Of a stretch of DNA of 64,000 nucleotides, positions 9,875 through 20,582 are shown one piece after another. Position numbers and translations under genes: made by a program. Origin of the DNA: Phycomyces nitens (taxonomy: Eukaryota > Mucoromycota > Mucoromycetes > Mucorales > Phycomycetaceae). The stretch spans positions 3,685,501 through 3,749,500 of the forward strand of contig JAHRBC010000006.1 in NCBI GenBank assembly GCA_022702545.1, read 5' to 3'. The notes beneath the pieces are model-generated. The model worked only from the letters and a program-made list of their open reading frames with translations, searched no databases and was not told where the DNA came from. Within the stretch, counting starts at the first letter, position 1, and each line of letters begins with the position of its first letter.

Positions 9875-12434
9875 TTAGGGATACTGCCGTTCAAGATACT
9901 CAAGTCCCTACTTCTCAAGTGAACCTAGTCCAAGGTCAAGTCTTTTCAGTGGAGAAAAGAACCAGGTCGAACGCTAATGTCAGCCACATGTCCTTACCGG
10001 TTAACAAGAAAGGCAAGAAAGCTGTTCGCCATGATCCTATGATCGGACCATCAAACTACCATGAAATCGCTTCGACTCCTGTAGACACCCTTCCATTAGG
10101 TGCAACTGCGCATCAGCAGGGTACCGCTACTGTTGAACCAATGGTAATTGATCCCAAAATACCGAAGAGAAGACAACCGTTGCGTCGTTTGCCAGTGAAG
10201 CTCTCTCCAAAAGATATTTGGACACAGCTAAAGAAAGCAGATTCTGGGTTGTTGATTGCTGATTGGCTTTCCATGGATAAACAAGCCAAGAAGGACTTCC
10301 GAGATGGTATGCGTTACCTCAATTCCCGAAAGTCTACAATCCATTCACACACTGGAGTACACTTGGTCCAGAATGATGAGAATTCTTTTTCTGATGAGGA
10401 AACTGAAGAAACAGCCGAATCTGTCGACACAGACCACTGGGGTTTGGACTCTGTTGCTTCAGTAGATGGTTCGGACATAACTACTACCAGTTATTCTTCC
10501 TCTGACTCCTCGTCCGATACTGATTACGACAGCGATGACACTGTCTATAGTTATACATATAACCTCAAGAATCTTAAGCTTAGCCAACCTCTTAAGGCTC
10601 CCATCATGATAAACGACCAAGTAATCAAAGCCATTTTTGATTCCGGTGCTAGTGTTTCAGTTATCAGCAAGGATTTGGCTTCCAAGTTGGGTTTGTTACC
10701 GAATGGAGATGTACTTCCTATTGTTAGCCTCACAGGCTCCAACAAAAAACCTTGCGATATTACTGTTGAAGTTCCAATCCGTGTAGCTGGAAAACTTAGA
10801 CCAGAAGCCATGTGCATCGAAGATTCTCCTTCCTCTCCTTCTCTTTGTCTCTTGGGTATGACTTGGTGTAGAGCATACGGAATCCAATTACGTCTACAGG
10901 ATTCTACCATTATTATTCCTACGAAGCATGGTCTAGGCTATGTAGAGTTACAAGGCTACTCTGGAGTGCCAGCTCCCCAAGGTCCAAGCGCCGCTGCTGT
11001 TTACTCCATTAGCGTCAGATCAGAAGAGCAAGAGACTTCGCATTCTTCTATTGGCGAAGAACTGCTGACATATGAAGAAGAAGTAATTTCTGACGAACAA
11101 GAAAAACTCGAGGAAATGCCAACTGTAATCTCAGAAGTAATCGACAAACATCAAGACACATTTGTTGAAAACGCTGGTCTTGGTCGTATTTCCGTTCTGG
11201 AGCACACCATTCCTGTCTCCTGTGAGACACCAATCCGTTCCCGTCCGTATCGACTGACTTGGGAAGAAGAAGAATCACTTAGTCAAGAAGTCAAGCAACT
11301 CCTTGAGATGGGTTTAGTCCGTCCGTCCAAAGGCCAATGGACTTCTCCAGTCTTTTTTGTGCGCAAGCGAGATGGATCTCTTCGACTAGTAGTCGACTAT
11401 CGTCGTCTTAATCAAGTAACTATCAAGGATGCTTTCCCTTTGCCATATATCGATGATCTTCTGGATTCTCTTGGTGGTGCATCTTATTTCTCTACTTTGG
11501 ATGCTGCCAGTGGATTTTGGCAAGTACCAGTTTCTGAGGAGTCCATCGAACGCACTGGGTTTGTCACCAAGCAAGGGACTTATGAATTCACTGTGATGCC
11601 TTTTGGTCTTACGTCAGCTCCGTCTACTTTCCAGAGGGCCATGTCAATCATCCTGGAAGAATACATTGGACAGTTTGTATATGTCTTCATCGATGACATT
11701 ATTATATTTTCAAAGACCTTGCAAGAACATGCCGTCCACATCGAACAAGTCTTTCAAGCGTGTAAAAAGGCGAATCTTCGGTTGAAGAGAAAGAAATGTT
11801 TCTTTGCTCGTCAGCAAGTGGAATATCTTGGTCACGTTGTATCCAGTAAGGGACTATCTCCATGTAACAGAAATGTCGAAAAGGTGTTGTCCATGACCAG
11901 TCCCAATTCAGTACCAGACATTCAAACCTTCTTAGGGATGGCCAGGTATTACCGCCGTTTTGTGCCAGATTATGCTGCTTTGGCACAACCTTTGACAATT
12001 TTACTGAAGAAGGACACTCCTTTCCATTGGGGACCAGAACAAGACCAAGCTTTCCGCTCCCTGAAAGAATGTCTCATTCATCCTCCCGTTTTGGCTTTCC
12101 CTTCAAAGGACATGGTACAAATCCTTACAACCGATGCGTCTACAAGAGGATTAGGCGCGGTACTGTCGCAAGCTCCTGAAGACGATCTCTCGCAAGAAAC
12201 CGTAATCGCCTATGGTTCTCGTGCTCTTCGCGGCTCAGAACACAATTATGCTGCAACGCATTTGGAGGCTCTTGCGTTAGTCTGGGGTGTAACAAGGTTC
12301 CGTCATTATCTAGCTGGTCGGAAATTTATCCTCCATACCGATCATGCCGCCTTGATTTACATAGTGAAGAACCCTAAGCCTTCCCAGAAGTTATCAAGAT
12401 GGGCTGCCGCTCTGATGGAATATGATTTTACCAT
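9823..12434 (+). pseudogene. pol: Pol part 1 of J: protease, reverse transcriptase, RNase H (cut by H)
   Basis: Open in the -1 frame relative to gag. The order is an acidic, serine-rich linker, an aspartic protease with FDSGASVSVIS (near 10637), and a reverse transcriptase. The RT has VDYRRLN, the LPYIDDLLD block, and FIDDIIIF as the YXDD-box variant. RNase H follows, with TTDASTRGLGAVLSQ and HTDHAAL. Element H enters at 12435. Without H and one CAT copy the frame runs on at 26150 through a conserved HHPGREN...DALSR segment and stops at 26222. The domain is therefore intact apart from the insertion. Reverse transcription would occur inside the particle. Confidence 0.94.
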
Positions 12435-12676
12435 CACTGGAAAAACCCCTCGATTTCACCTAGTATAAATGGTGCAGATGGGTACTAGAAACATAGAGCT
12501 TTTTTTCATCTCAGACATTATTTTTTTTAAAAATAAAAAGTATAATTTTGATGCATCCTATTGGTTCGAGCAAAGGATCAAAGAACAATAGCCTTTTTCT
12601 TGTCTATAAAATGACAGCAAATAAAAATATGTAGCACTTGTTTCCTTTTTTATCTCACAATCAAATAATATAAACT

Positions 12677-13225
12677 ATGTCTTCTATTTCCGCACAAAAC
12701 ACTACTGCCTGTTACTGCAACAAATGCAGCAATAACCAGCAAGGATTCACTATTGTATCCAAGCGCACTTACCAACGCCATAGTAAGAGAGCAAGAACTG
12801 AAGAAACTGGCGAATTTGAGAGCAGTATGTATACTAGTGTTAATTTTCATTTACTGCGCAATAATAACTTGTATTTTTCAATTGAACTCAGGCACACAAA
12901 GTGATATGATGGATTTGGACATTGAGGGTAAAATATATTTATTTGAAAACCAGTGCAGAGTAATAAACTAATCTAACCCATATTTGCAGCAATGCCGATT
13001 ATTGAATCCGAATCCGTGGCAGTTGACAGTCAGCCCAGCTTACCTTTTGGGGATTATGACCAAATGGTTGATGCCGATCAACTTGACAATGAGGTCAATG
13101 GCGATGGTGCCGAAATCACCAACGACTCTGACAATGACAGTGATGATGAAGCCAATGTCGAGGAGATTGAGGTCGAGGAGTTTGATAGTGAAGGTCAGTA
13201 TTGAATAGCTATAATACAAAAGCAA
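12677..13225 (+). pseudogene. Element H gene 1, 5' exons (before I)
   Basis: Exon 1 starts at ATG 12677 and encodes the conserved zinc-finger-like motif CYCNKC...GF...RH. A second short exon ends in a Met-Met-Asp-Leu-Asp segment. The third (from about 12990) encodes an acidic stretch, with DSDNDSDDE and EEIEVEEFDSEG. Element I is inserted in the following intron at 13226 (duplication CAA), so splicing across it would need removal of 7.4 kb. These exons are nearly identical to those of E at 43221-43682. Confidence 0.85.
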
Positions 13226-13468
13226 CACTGGGAAAACGGTGGGCTATTCTACTGTGCACAGTTAACTGAGAACGTGGAGAAAGCTGAAGCAAATTTGCAA
13301 CTCAACACGTTTTTTTTGTGATCACCTTGAAAATATTGTTTTATTGTATTTAATTGGCTCGGATATAAAGAACAGGAGATAATATTTTTATACTCTTATA
13401 AAACCGTAGCAAATAAAGCATATGTAACACTTGTTTCCTTTTTGTTTAAACTTCAATACACAAATACC

Positions 13469-16400
13469 ATGTCTTCTACTTCCGATGTCTACAATGAGAA
13501 GTGCTTTTGCCCTAGATGCAGTACAAGCAAGAATGGTTACAGTCTTGTCCAGAAACTGACTGCTCAACGTCATGCAAAGAGAGCAAGATTAGAGCGTCTT
13601 GAAAATTGCGAAAGGGGCAAGTTACTTTTGTAAACACTCTATGAATTGTATCATAATATATTTTACTAGAAATCTCCTCTCAACGCAATATGATAGATGT
13701 TGATTTTGAACGTAAGGATTATTTATTGGCATAGCAACAGAAACTAAATAACTACTATATTCTATATCTGGCTACCTTGTTCCATAAAGTCGGGTCCTCA
13801 GATGTACTTGGTGATCAGGAGAACTCGCCGTTTTTGGAAGCCGATCCTTTTGCCGATCATGGCGAAATTGGTGCTGACAATGAGGCTAATGCCGATGCCG
13901 ATGCTGATGCTGATGCCGATGAGAATGAGATGAACGGTGGTGATGATGACGACGAGGGCGATTTGGAAGAGATCGAAGTTGAGGAGTTGGATGGTGAAGG
14001 TCAGTGTTAAATAGAGAAAAAGCCTAAAAAATTGGGTGTTAATATTTTCCATTTTAAAATAGATCCTTTTGCCTCCCCCAAATGCCTGAAAACCCAGTGC
14101 ACAGGTTCATCGCCATTTCTGTTGTCCTGTTTGCATCCCGTTATGTGGTTGACAAGGGCGCCGTTGTCTTGATCGAGTTTGTCAACAAGCTCTTGACAAT
14201 CTATGATCAAGATTTCCAACTGCCCACAAGCCTGCTTGGTCTGCAGCGCATGACAGGATTTTCAGCCATGTCCCAAGGAATAAGGAAATCTGTTGTGTGC
14301 CAGGATTGTCACAAGGTGTACGAGGAAGCTGGGTCTGTTCCCCTTCGGTGTGATTTCCAGAAGCCAGGAGCACGTTCCTCTTGCGATTCCCAGTTGATGA
14401 AGGTGTCATCATCAGGTGCTTTGGTAGCCAGACGCCAATACAACTACCATTCTGTCAAGCAGGCGTTGAGAGTGTTTTTCCTCCGCCCAGATTTCGAAGC
14501 AAGAATCCGCCATTGGAACAAGGAGCTGAAGGTCGAAGACACGATGTGCGATGTGTACGACGGCGCCATGTGGAAGGAGCTCAAGGACTCGAATGGTGTT
14601 TCTTTTGTCCAAGACCCACGTTCTCTCATGCTGACATTGAACGTTGACTGGTTCCAGCCGTTCGATGGGGTGACCTATTCCTGTGGTGCGATCTACTTGG
14701 CCGTCAACAATCTTCCTAGGGCTGAGCGATTCAAGGCAGAGAACATCATTCTTGTTGGACTTATGCCTGGGCCCAAGGAACCAAAATCTGACGAGATCAA
14801 CCACTATCTCAAGCCGTTGGTGGACGATTTGGAAGAGCTGTACGTTGGTGTGAAGATGCAAACTGCCGAGTGTTCATCAGGTGTTACCGTCCGTGCTGCG
14901 TTGTTTATGGTGGCGTGCGACATTCCAGCTGCCAGAAAGACAAGTGGGTTTACTTCCCACAACAGCACCCATGCATGCTTCAAGTGTAGTCGTGGTTTCT
15001 CTCGTTTGGACGGAACAAACAGCGTTGACTTTCGTGGCTTCGACTCTGCACAGTGGTCCCTTCGCAGTGGTGTCGAAAATCGGTTGCATGCTGAGGTGTG
15101 GAAGAGTGCCAGTACGCCCTCAGAAAGGCATCAGCTGGAAATCGAAAATGGCGTTCGATGGTCCCAGTTGCATCGCCTTGGATACTTTGACGTTGTTCGC
15201 TGCACGATCATTGATCCCATGCACAATCTCTTCTTGGGTACGGCCAAGCGAATGGTCGAGAGGTGGATTGACGATGGCCTGATCACAGACCGTGATCTTG
15301 CTGCCATGCAAAAGACTGCCGAGTCTATGGTTCTGCCGGCCGATTATGCTGTCCTCAAAGGCAAGATCGGAAAAGGCTTTTCCTACATGAAAGCAGACGA
15401 GTGGAAGTCCTGGGTCCTCGTATACTCTCCAGTCCTGTTGAAAGGTGTGCTCCCTCCTGACAACTTCAACAACTGGATCAGCTTCGTTGATGCCTGCCGC
15501 CTTTTGGTCAAGCCAGCAATCTCGTTTTCTGAGGCAACCGATGCCCACGATTTCCTGGAAACGTTCGGTCGAAGATGTCAGTCCCTATATCCTGCGAATC
15601 TTCTCACTTGTAACATGCACCTACACCTTCATCTTCATACCATTATTCGTGATTTTGGACCAGTGTACGGTTATTGGCTGTTTTCATTTGAGAGATACAA
15701 TGGATTGTTAAAAAACATCAAGACCAACAGACGAGACGGCTTTGAGTCCACCTACATGAAGAACTTTATTAATGATGCATACAAGGGCGATTATGTATCT
15801 TCTGTTCTTCAATGTCCCAGTCAAACCCCCTTCCGCCCCTTTATGTCCAAGCTTACCTCCTCCTCCTATGCCCCATCCTATGCCCCATCCCATGCCTCCT
15901 CCCATGCCTCCTCCCATGCCTCCTCCTATGCCCCCTCCTATGCCATGTCTCAAGGCCCTTTCCGGTTGAGAGCATTTATGCAAGCCTCTATGAATCTACT
16001 CTCTATCAAAGGCAACGAACCTCTCCCTCCTTCTGCGTTGCCACTCTCTATGAAACCGTATGAATCAATGAACGACCTTGAATATCCCTATCTCTTGGAA
16101 CACTATAAGCTCGTATATGCAAAGCCAGATTTAGTGGATTACCGACATGCCTCATCTTCGCCGTATTTTGTTGACAACCAAATATGCAAGATCGCGTCTA
16201 TCGATCTCCTTGGCCAGTCATACAAAGGCAAGAAGGGTACTGTCGGTCATGGTTCTTATGTTCAAGCTCTGTTCTCTGGAAATGACGACGAAAATCCGAC
16301 TGCGTACACAGGCGAGATTCAATATATGTTTGTCCATTCCCAGTCTATGCCCCCTATGTCTCATGGCCGACTAAATCGTCATCACAATAAGCAACATGTT

Positions 16401-16613
16401 TTCGCGTACGTTCGCTGGTTTGTCTTTGATTCCGAGCGTACAAGAGAACATGAAAGTGTTGACATTTGTAGGCCACAATTTTCTCCAGCCAACTACCACA
16501 GTATTGTGCCTGTACATCGCATTCTGTTAGAAGTAGCACTGGCTGAACATATGACCCAAAATAATGTAAAGAAGATACTGGTTATCCCTTTACCTAAAAA
16601 AATATATGCTTAA
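13469..16613 (+). CDS. Element I gene 1: CACTA-type (Tnp2-like) transposase, about 940 aa
   Basis: Exon 1 (ATG 13469) encodes the zinc-finger motif CFCPRC...GY...RH. Two short exons follow, the second with an (AD)n-rich acidic run. A large exon (14063-16613) holds the catalytic part. Motifs in order are CQDCHKVYEE, DWFQPFDG, LMPGPKEPK, ACDIPAARKTSGFTSH, CFKCSRGF, DPMHNLFLGTAKRM and FGPVYGYWLF. These are the Tnp2/Transposase_21 hallmarks, an RNase-H-fold DDE enzyme that cuts at CACTG ends. The linker at 15860-15950 is a short tandem repeat of Ser-Tyr-Ala-Pro type. Oddity: by the splice sites used in E and D, the large exon is one base short at about 14065-14081. The 5' exons are then out of frame unless translation starts at ATG 14082 or splicing differs. 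A GC donor seems to be used after exon 1. Confidence 0.85.
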
Positions 16614-16757
16614 GTTTTAATAAAATATGTCTTTACTCATTTTTAAACAAGATTGCATACCAGAATAAAATAAACAAGTATAGGATTTGAATGAGTCTTT
16701 AGGATTGAGTGCATGAGAGGAGCAAAGATGAGGTTTTTTTATTTTTTTTTAATTTTT

Positions 16758-17968
16758 TTAATTTCTAACGGCCCATTCAGGTGGGGGAGGGACCATTCCC
16801 TCCGGGACTGCTACTTCGTCGACGCGGCCAAACTTTCGACGAAGCATCTGACGATGTCTTGTTCCCAAGCCGGCAAGCACGTAGTCATCGACGAGTTCAA
16901 GGAAATGATTGAACTAAAATATTCATTAGTATTCTATAAAAATAATAAACAATATTCTTTGCGAATTTATTTACCTCGTCGCTTCGCCAGCTTGGGCGCG
17001 CAGTGAGGATGCGACGCCCGAACGAAGCATCGCTCCCCTCATCGTCAGACTCACCCTCAGACATTGCTGCCTTTTGGATGAGATTGCTGCAGTCCCGGTC
17101 CATTTCTTGGTCAATCGCCGCCTTGTTATTGGAGTATGCCTCCCGGCGGCGAGTGAGATGCTGATGAAATATATGATTGTCAATTGAGTTAATAGGAATC
17201 CTTTTCATAATAAAAATAATAACTCACGTCCGCCTGACGGCCATTTCTTCTTGAGCGAGCATTCGCTTCTGCTCGCTTCTCAAAAGACTTCTTCTCCTGA
17301 GTCCGCCTTCCATTGAAGTTGGTGTATATACACCGGCGGAGGTCAGGGTACCTCAACCCAGACTCGAGAAACCTTGGCTGGAGATAGGCCATTATCTCGA
17401 GTACCAACTCTTTGTTGGGACTCTCGTTAAAGGCCACGTCCGTTCTCCAGCTAGGCTTTCGGTTGTTAGCCTCAACCAAGTCTGGGTTGTTGGACCTGAA
17501 GTTTTGGGTCTTCAGGTAGCGTCTGATGAAGCCCTAATATATTTTTAGAAGGTATTAGACTAGCAATATATTTCAATAGTATATACTCACATACGCGCGG
17601 TTGGTTTCCTGCATTTGAGGAGCTTCAAACGCAGCAAGTGCAACCACAGTGGGGGAGAGAGGAGCAGCAGCAACGGGAGCAGCAACAATGAGGGCAGCAA
17701 CAATGGGGGCAGCAGCAACAGAAGCAGCAGCAACGGGGGCAGAAGAAGTTGCCCCAGGGACATTTCCAAAACCATCCAAGATGGCAATGGTACTGGCACC
17801 ATCTTGGATGATAACACCAAGCCTGGTGTCCATGGTGGCTAGCCTGGTGCCAACAGAACGCACCTCTCCAGTCACATTGGACAAACCAGCCTCCACACTG
17901 GTCAATCTGTCCATCAATTCCCTGAACTCGTCGGTTGTTCGAGGAGCAATTGCACGTCTGTTTGCCAT
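16758..17968 (-). CDS. Element I gene 2: accessory protein with coiled coil and SWRSDE block
   Basis: Four exons read leftward from ATG 17968. Exon 1 has a heptad-like region (MDRLTSVEAGLSNVTGEVRS), then a long Ala/Pro/Val-rich run. Exon 2 encodes a helical domain (NPNKELVLEIMAYL, then DLRRCIYTNF and a basic tail). Exon 3 contains MSEGESD and RPSWRSDE. Exon 4 ends in EVAVP...PPEWAVRN. All these blocks recur in gene 2 of C, D, E, F, G and H. The gene is convergent with gene 1, with only about 145 bp between their ends. By analogy with TnpA of En/Spm it may bind subterminal DNA. That is inference, and no named domain was recognised. The frame is intact. Confidence 0.75.
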
Positions 17969-18386
17969 AATCTACAAAATATCAAATAATAATTTTCAAT
18001 TGTTAATTGTCTTTATTTCATGGGATCTCATATAAAATATGTAATGTCTTATACATACAATTGATATTTGTTTTATTGAAAGGTTTTGGGAAGCAGAAGG
18101 GTGTGTTGTGTGTGAACAGGCCTTTGAGAATATAAAATACAGAGTATTTATAAAAAAAGAGTTTGATGAGCGGATCCAAACACTTCTTGTACACACTAAT
18201 GAATGGCTCCATTTGTTTTTAGATTCTATCCATTACACCTATTCTGTCTCTGTTTCAAATTATATATCCTTGTATTCTTTTCTTTTTTGCTCTTTTTTCC
18301 TTTCCCTTGTTTCCTATATCCGGGCCCATTTTTTCTTTCTTTTTTACACCTCTTTACACTAAAAAATCGGCGGCTTCTTTATAAAC
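17969..18386. promoter_or_regulatory. Divergent promoter between gene 2 and gene 3 of I
   Basis: About 420 bp separating the leftward gene 2 start from the rightward gene 3 start. It holds long pyrimidine tracts (18255-18360), like the leaders of the other genes in these elements. No convincing long frame is present. Confidence 0.4.
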
Positions 18387-20030
18387 ATGCGCTCATTCCA
18401 ATACATCCTGCCTGCATTGCTCATCCAAACAATCTGTGGTCAGTTGAATGTGCCTTTAGCATCTCGCAAATTATCCTGACTCTCTTTTTTTTATTTTATA
18501 GACCTCCTCAACTCACACAGCTTTATTATATGGTTCAATCATCAATATTGGGCTAAAAAAATCTTTTTGTGTCAAACGATTTTCTATTCTAACGTTGCTT
18601 ATTTTATTGTAGACCACACCACCAATCACCCCATCTACCTCTTCCTTCATGTACGATTGTAATCATAATGGTAATATCTTTTTTGGTCTTTATATTTTTT
18701 ATAATATTATTCTGATCCTCTCTTTTTATCTTATAGCCTTCCGCCACTCACACAGTCTATTATATTGGTATCGTCATCAGTGTCATGGTAAAAAGAACCT
18801 TTTGGTGTCAAACTTTTTTTGTCCAACGTTGTTTATTCTACTTGGGTCACCCCCATCACACCCTGTCCATCTCTTCCATCATCTACAACTTGTTATCATA
18901 ATGGTAATGCCATTTCTTGGTCTATACTTTTCTATAATATTATTGTTATTCTCTCTTTTTATTTTATAGACATATTTCGTTCACACGCCTATTATATGGT
19001 ATGGTCATCAGTGGCATGGTAAAAAATCGTGTCAAATAATTTTCCCCTTTAACGTTTCTTATTCTACTGTAGACCGCCGCCATCAATCACCCCATCTGGC
19101 TTCCCCATCATCCTCAACTGTTATCATAATGGTAATGCTGTCTCTTAGTCTTTATACTTTCCATAACACTATTCTGATTCTCTCTTTTTATCTTATAGAC
19201 CTCCTCTACTCAAACGGTCTATTATATGGTATCGTCATTGGTGGCTTGGTAAAAAATATTTTCGTGTCAAACTATTTTATCCTCTAACGTTTCTTATTCT
19301 ACTATAGACCGCCGCCATCAATCACCCCATCTGGCTTCCCCATCATCCTCAACTGTTATCATAATGGTAATGCTGTCTCTTAGTCTTTATACTTTCCATA
19401 ACACTATTCTGATTCTCTCTTTTTATCTTATAGACCTCCTCTACTCAAACAGTCTATTATATGGTATCGTCATTGGTGGCTTGGTAAAAACTCTTCGTGT
19501 CAAACTATTTTCTCCTTTAATGTTTCTTATTCTACTATAGACCGCCGCCATCACTGTCCACCCCATCTGGCCCCTTCATCATCTACGACTGGTTATCATA
19601 ATGGTAATGCCTTTTCTTGGTCTTTATCTCTTTCCATAATATTATTCTGGCTATTTACTAATATTGTTCTATACTCTTAATAAGAATCTATTGTTGGTCA
19701 TCACGTAACATCCCTCTACTTAATTGTCAACTCTGTTTCTGGTATGTAAATCGATTATTCTATTACCCAATTCACCCATACTAATTTACTTTACCCCATC
19801 TCTAGTCAATCTAATCATACAAGATGCCATGCCATGCCGCACAACTCAGCCCCACTTTGTCCGTTCTTATCCATCCCTTACAATGTAAGTATAAAATACC
19901 TCGCATCTTGAACAACACCCGCACTCTTGAATATATGTCACTAATATAACTTTTATTGTATTAGAATACTGCCGCAACCACCCAAATCGCCGTCGGTCCC
20001 TATTTTCAGGTATTGTTCAGTAGTGAAGCA
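18387..20030 (+). CDS. Element I gene 3 candidate: micro-exon gene with repeated intron-exon modules
   Basis: ATG 18387 opens a 52-nt exon with a hydrophobic start (MRSFQYILPALLIQTIC), which could be a signal or membrane segment. The exon ends at a GTCAG donor. Exons of about 50 nt and 58-59 nt then alternate, bounded by TATAG or TGTAG acceptors and GGTAA donors. The last exon modules (about 19805-20020) line up with those of gene 3 in H and E, and the frame is open there. The first module keeps frame. Later ones do not all do so, so the exact product is uncertain. AATAAA near 20125 is a likely polyadenylation signal. Position and orientation match gene 3 of E, F, G and H. Confidence 0.4.
18440..19640. 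repeat. Tandem array of about 235 bp, five units, inside gene 3 of I
   Basis: The acceptor-exon start (TATAGACCTCC-like) recurs at about 18501, 18736, 18969, 19198 and 19433, with spacings of 229-235 bp. Units 3-5 are nearly identical and unit 2 is the most diverged. Each unit contains two putative exons and two putative introns. Confidence 0.85.
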
Positions 20031-20099
20031 CCCGATCCAAGTAGTATCAAGTAGGCCGGTAGAAGCGGCAAGGATAAACAGTAATAGTATTAGAGCTTG

Positions 20100-20579
20100 T
20101 GTACAGAACCATTCTATTCTTTCCAATAAACACAAATATAAACCATAAACCTAATAAGTACGGGGTATAAAACAATGGGGGGGATCATTCTATGCTTGAT
20201 TGCACAGTAATAGTATTCGATGATTGGTTAATTGCTTGAGGATATCCTTGATACCATGGAGAAAGCCAGCTTCTCCCCAACTTTATTTGCTGTGTGTAAT
20301 CGTCTTTTCAATTTATAAACACATAATCTATTACACTAAAAACATAGTTTTAAGCACAAAAATCTGGTAAACACCAAAAATCTATATGCAGAAAAAGCTA
20401 ACGAACCCTACTCTCCCAAAAGTTTTCAACTTTGCACCTGTATGAGATTCGACTTTGAGCCCAGGAGAAACCTTGCTTACTCCCATACTCGTAGTATTCT
20501 GTTCTCCCCTGAAAACCTAAACTTTTCCCCTATTTATTTCTGGTTATATACATGGTTTTACCCCACAGTTTTTGCAGTG
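20100..20579. other. Right terminal region of element I
   Basis: Non-coding sequence between the gene 3 polyadenylation signal and the terminus at 20579. Nothing else is recognised except the inverted terminal repeat in the last 20 bases. Confidence 0.5.
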
Positions 20580-20582
20580 CAA

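Larger units (their letters stand above)
13226..20579 (+). mobile_element. Element I: CACTG-ended CACTA-type transposon in an intron of H gene 1
   Basis: The ends are CACTGGGAAAACGGTGGGC at 13226 and, inverted, CACTGCAAAAACTGTGGGG at 20579. Duplication CAA lies at 13223-13225 and 20580-20582. Joining the flanks gives exactly the uninterrupted intron of E near 49936-49950. Length 7354 bp. Genes 1, 2 and 3 are all recognisable, and gene 3 is expanded by a tandem array. Confidence 0.96.

Noticed and set aside
14412..14861. Long antisense frames within transposase exons (also 15120-15548, 21088-21522, 50448-50882, 55392-55979)
   Set aside because: They recur opposite the same conserved codons in each copy and have no independent conservation or leader.
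18203..18556. 117-aa Phe/Leu-rich plus-strand frame
   Set aside because: It reads a pyrimidine-rich leader and crosses the exon-intron junctions of gene 3. Its composition reflects the CT tracts.
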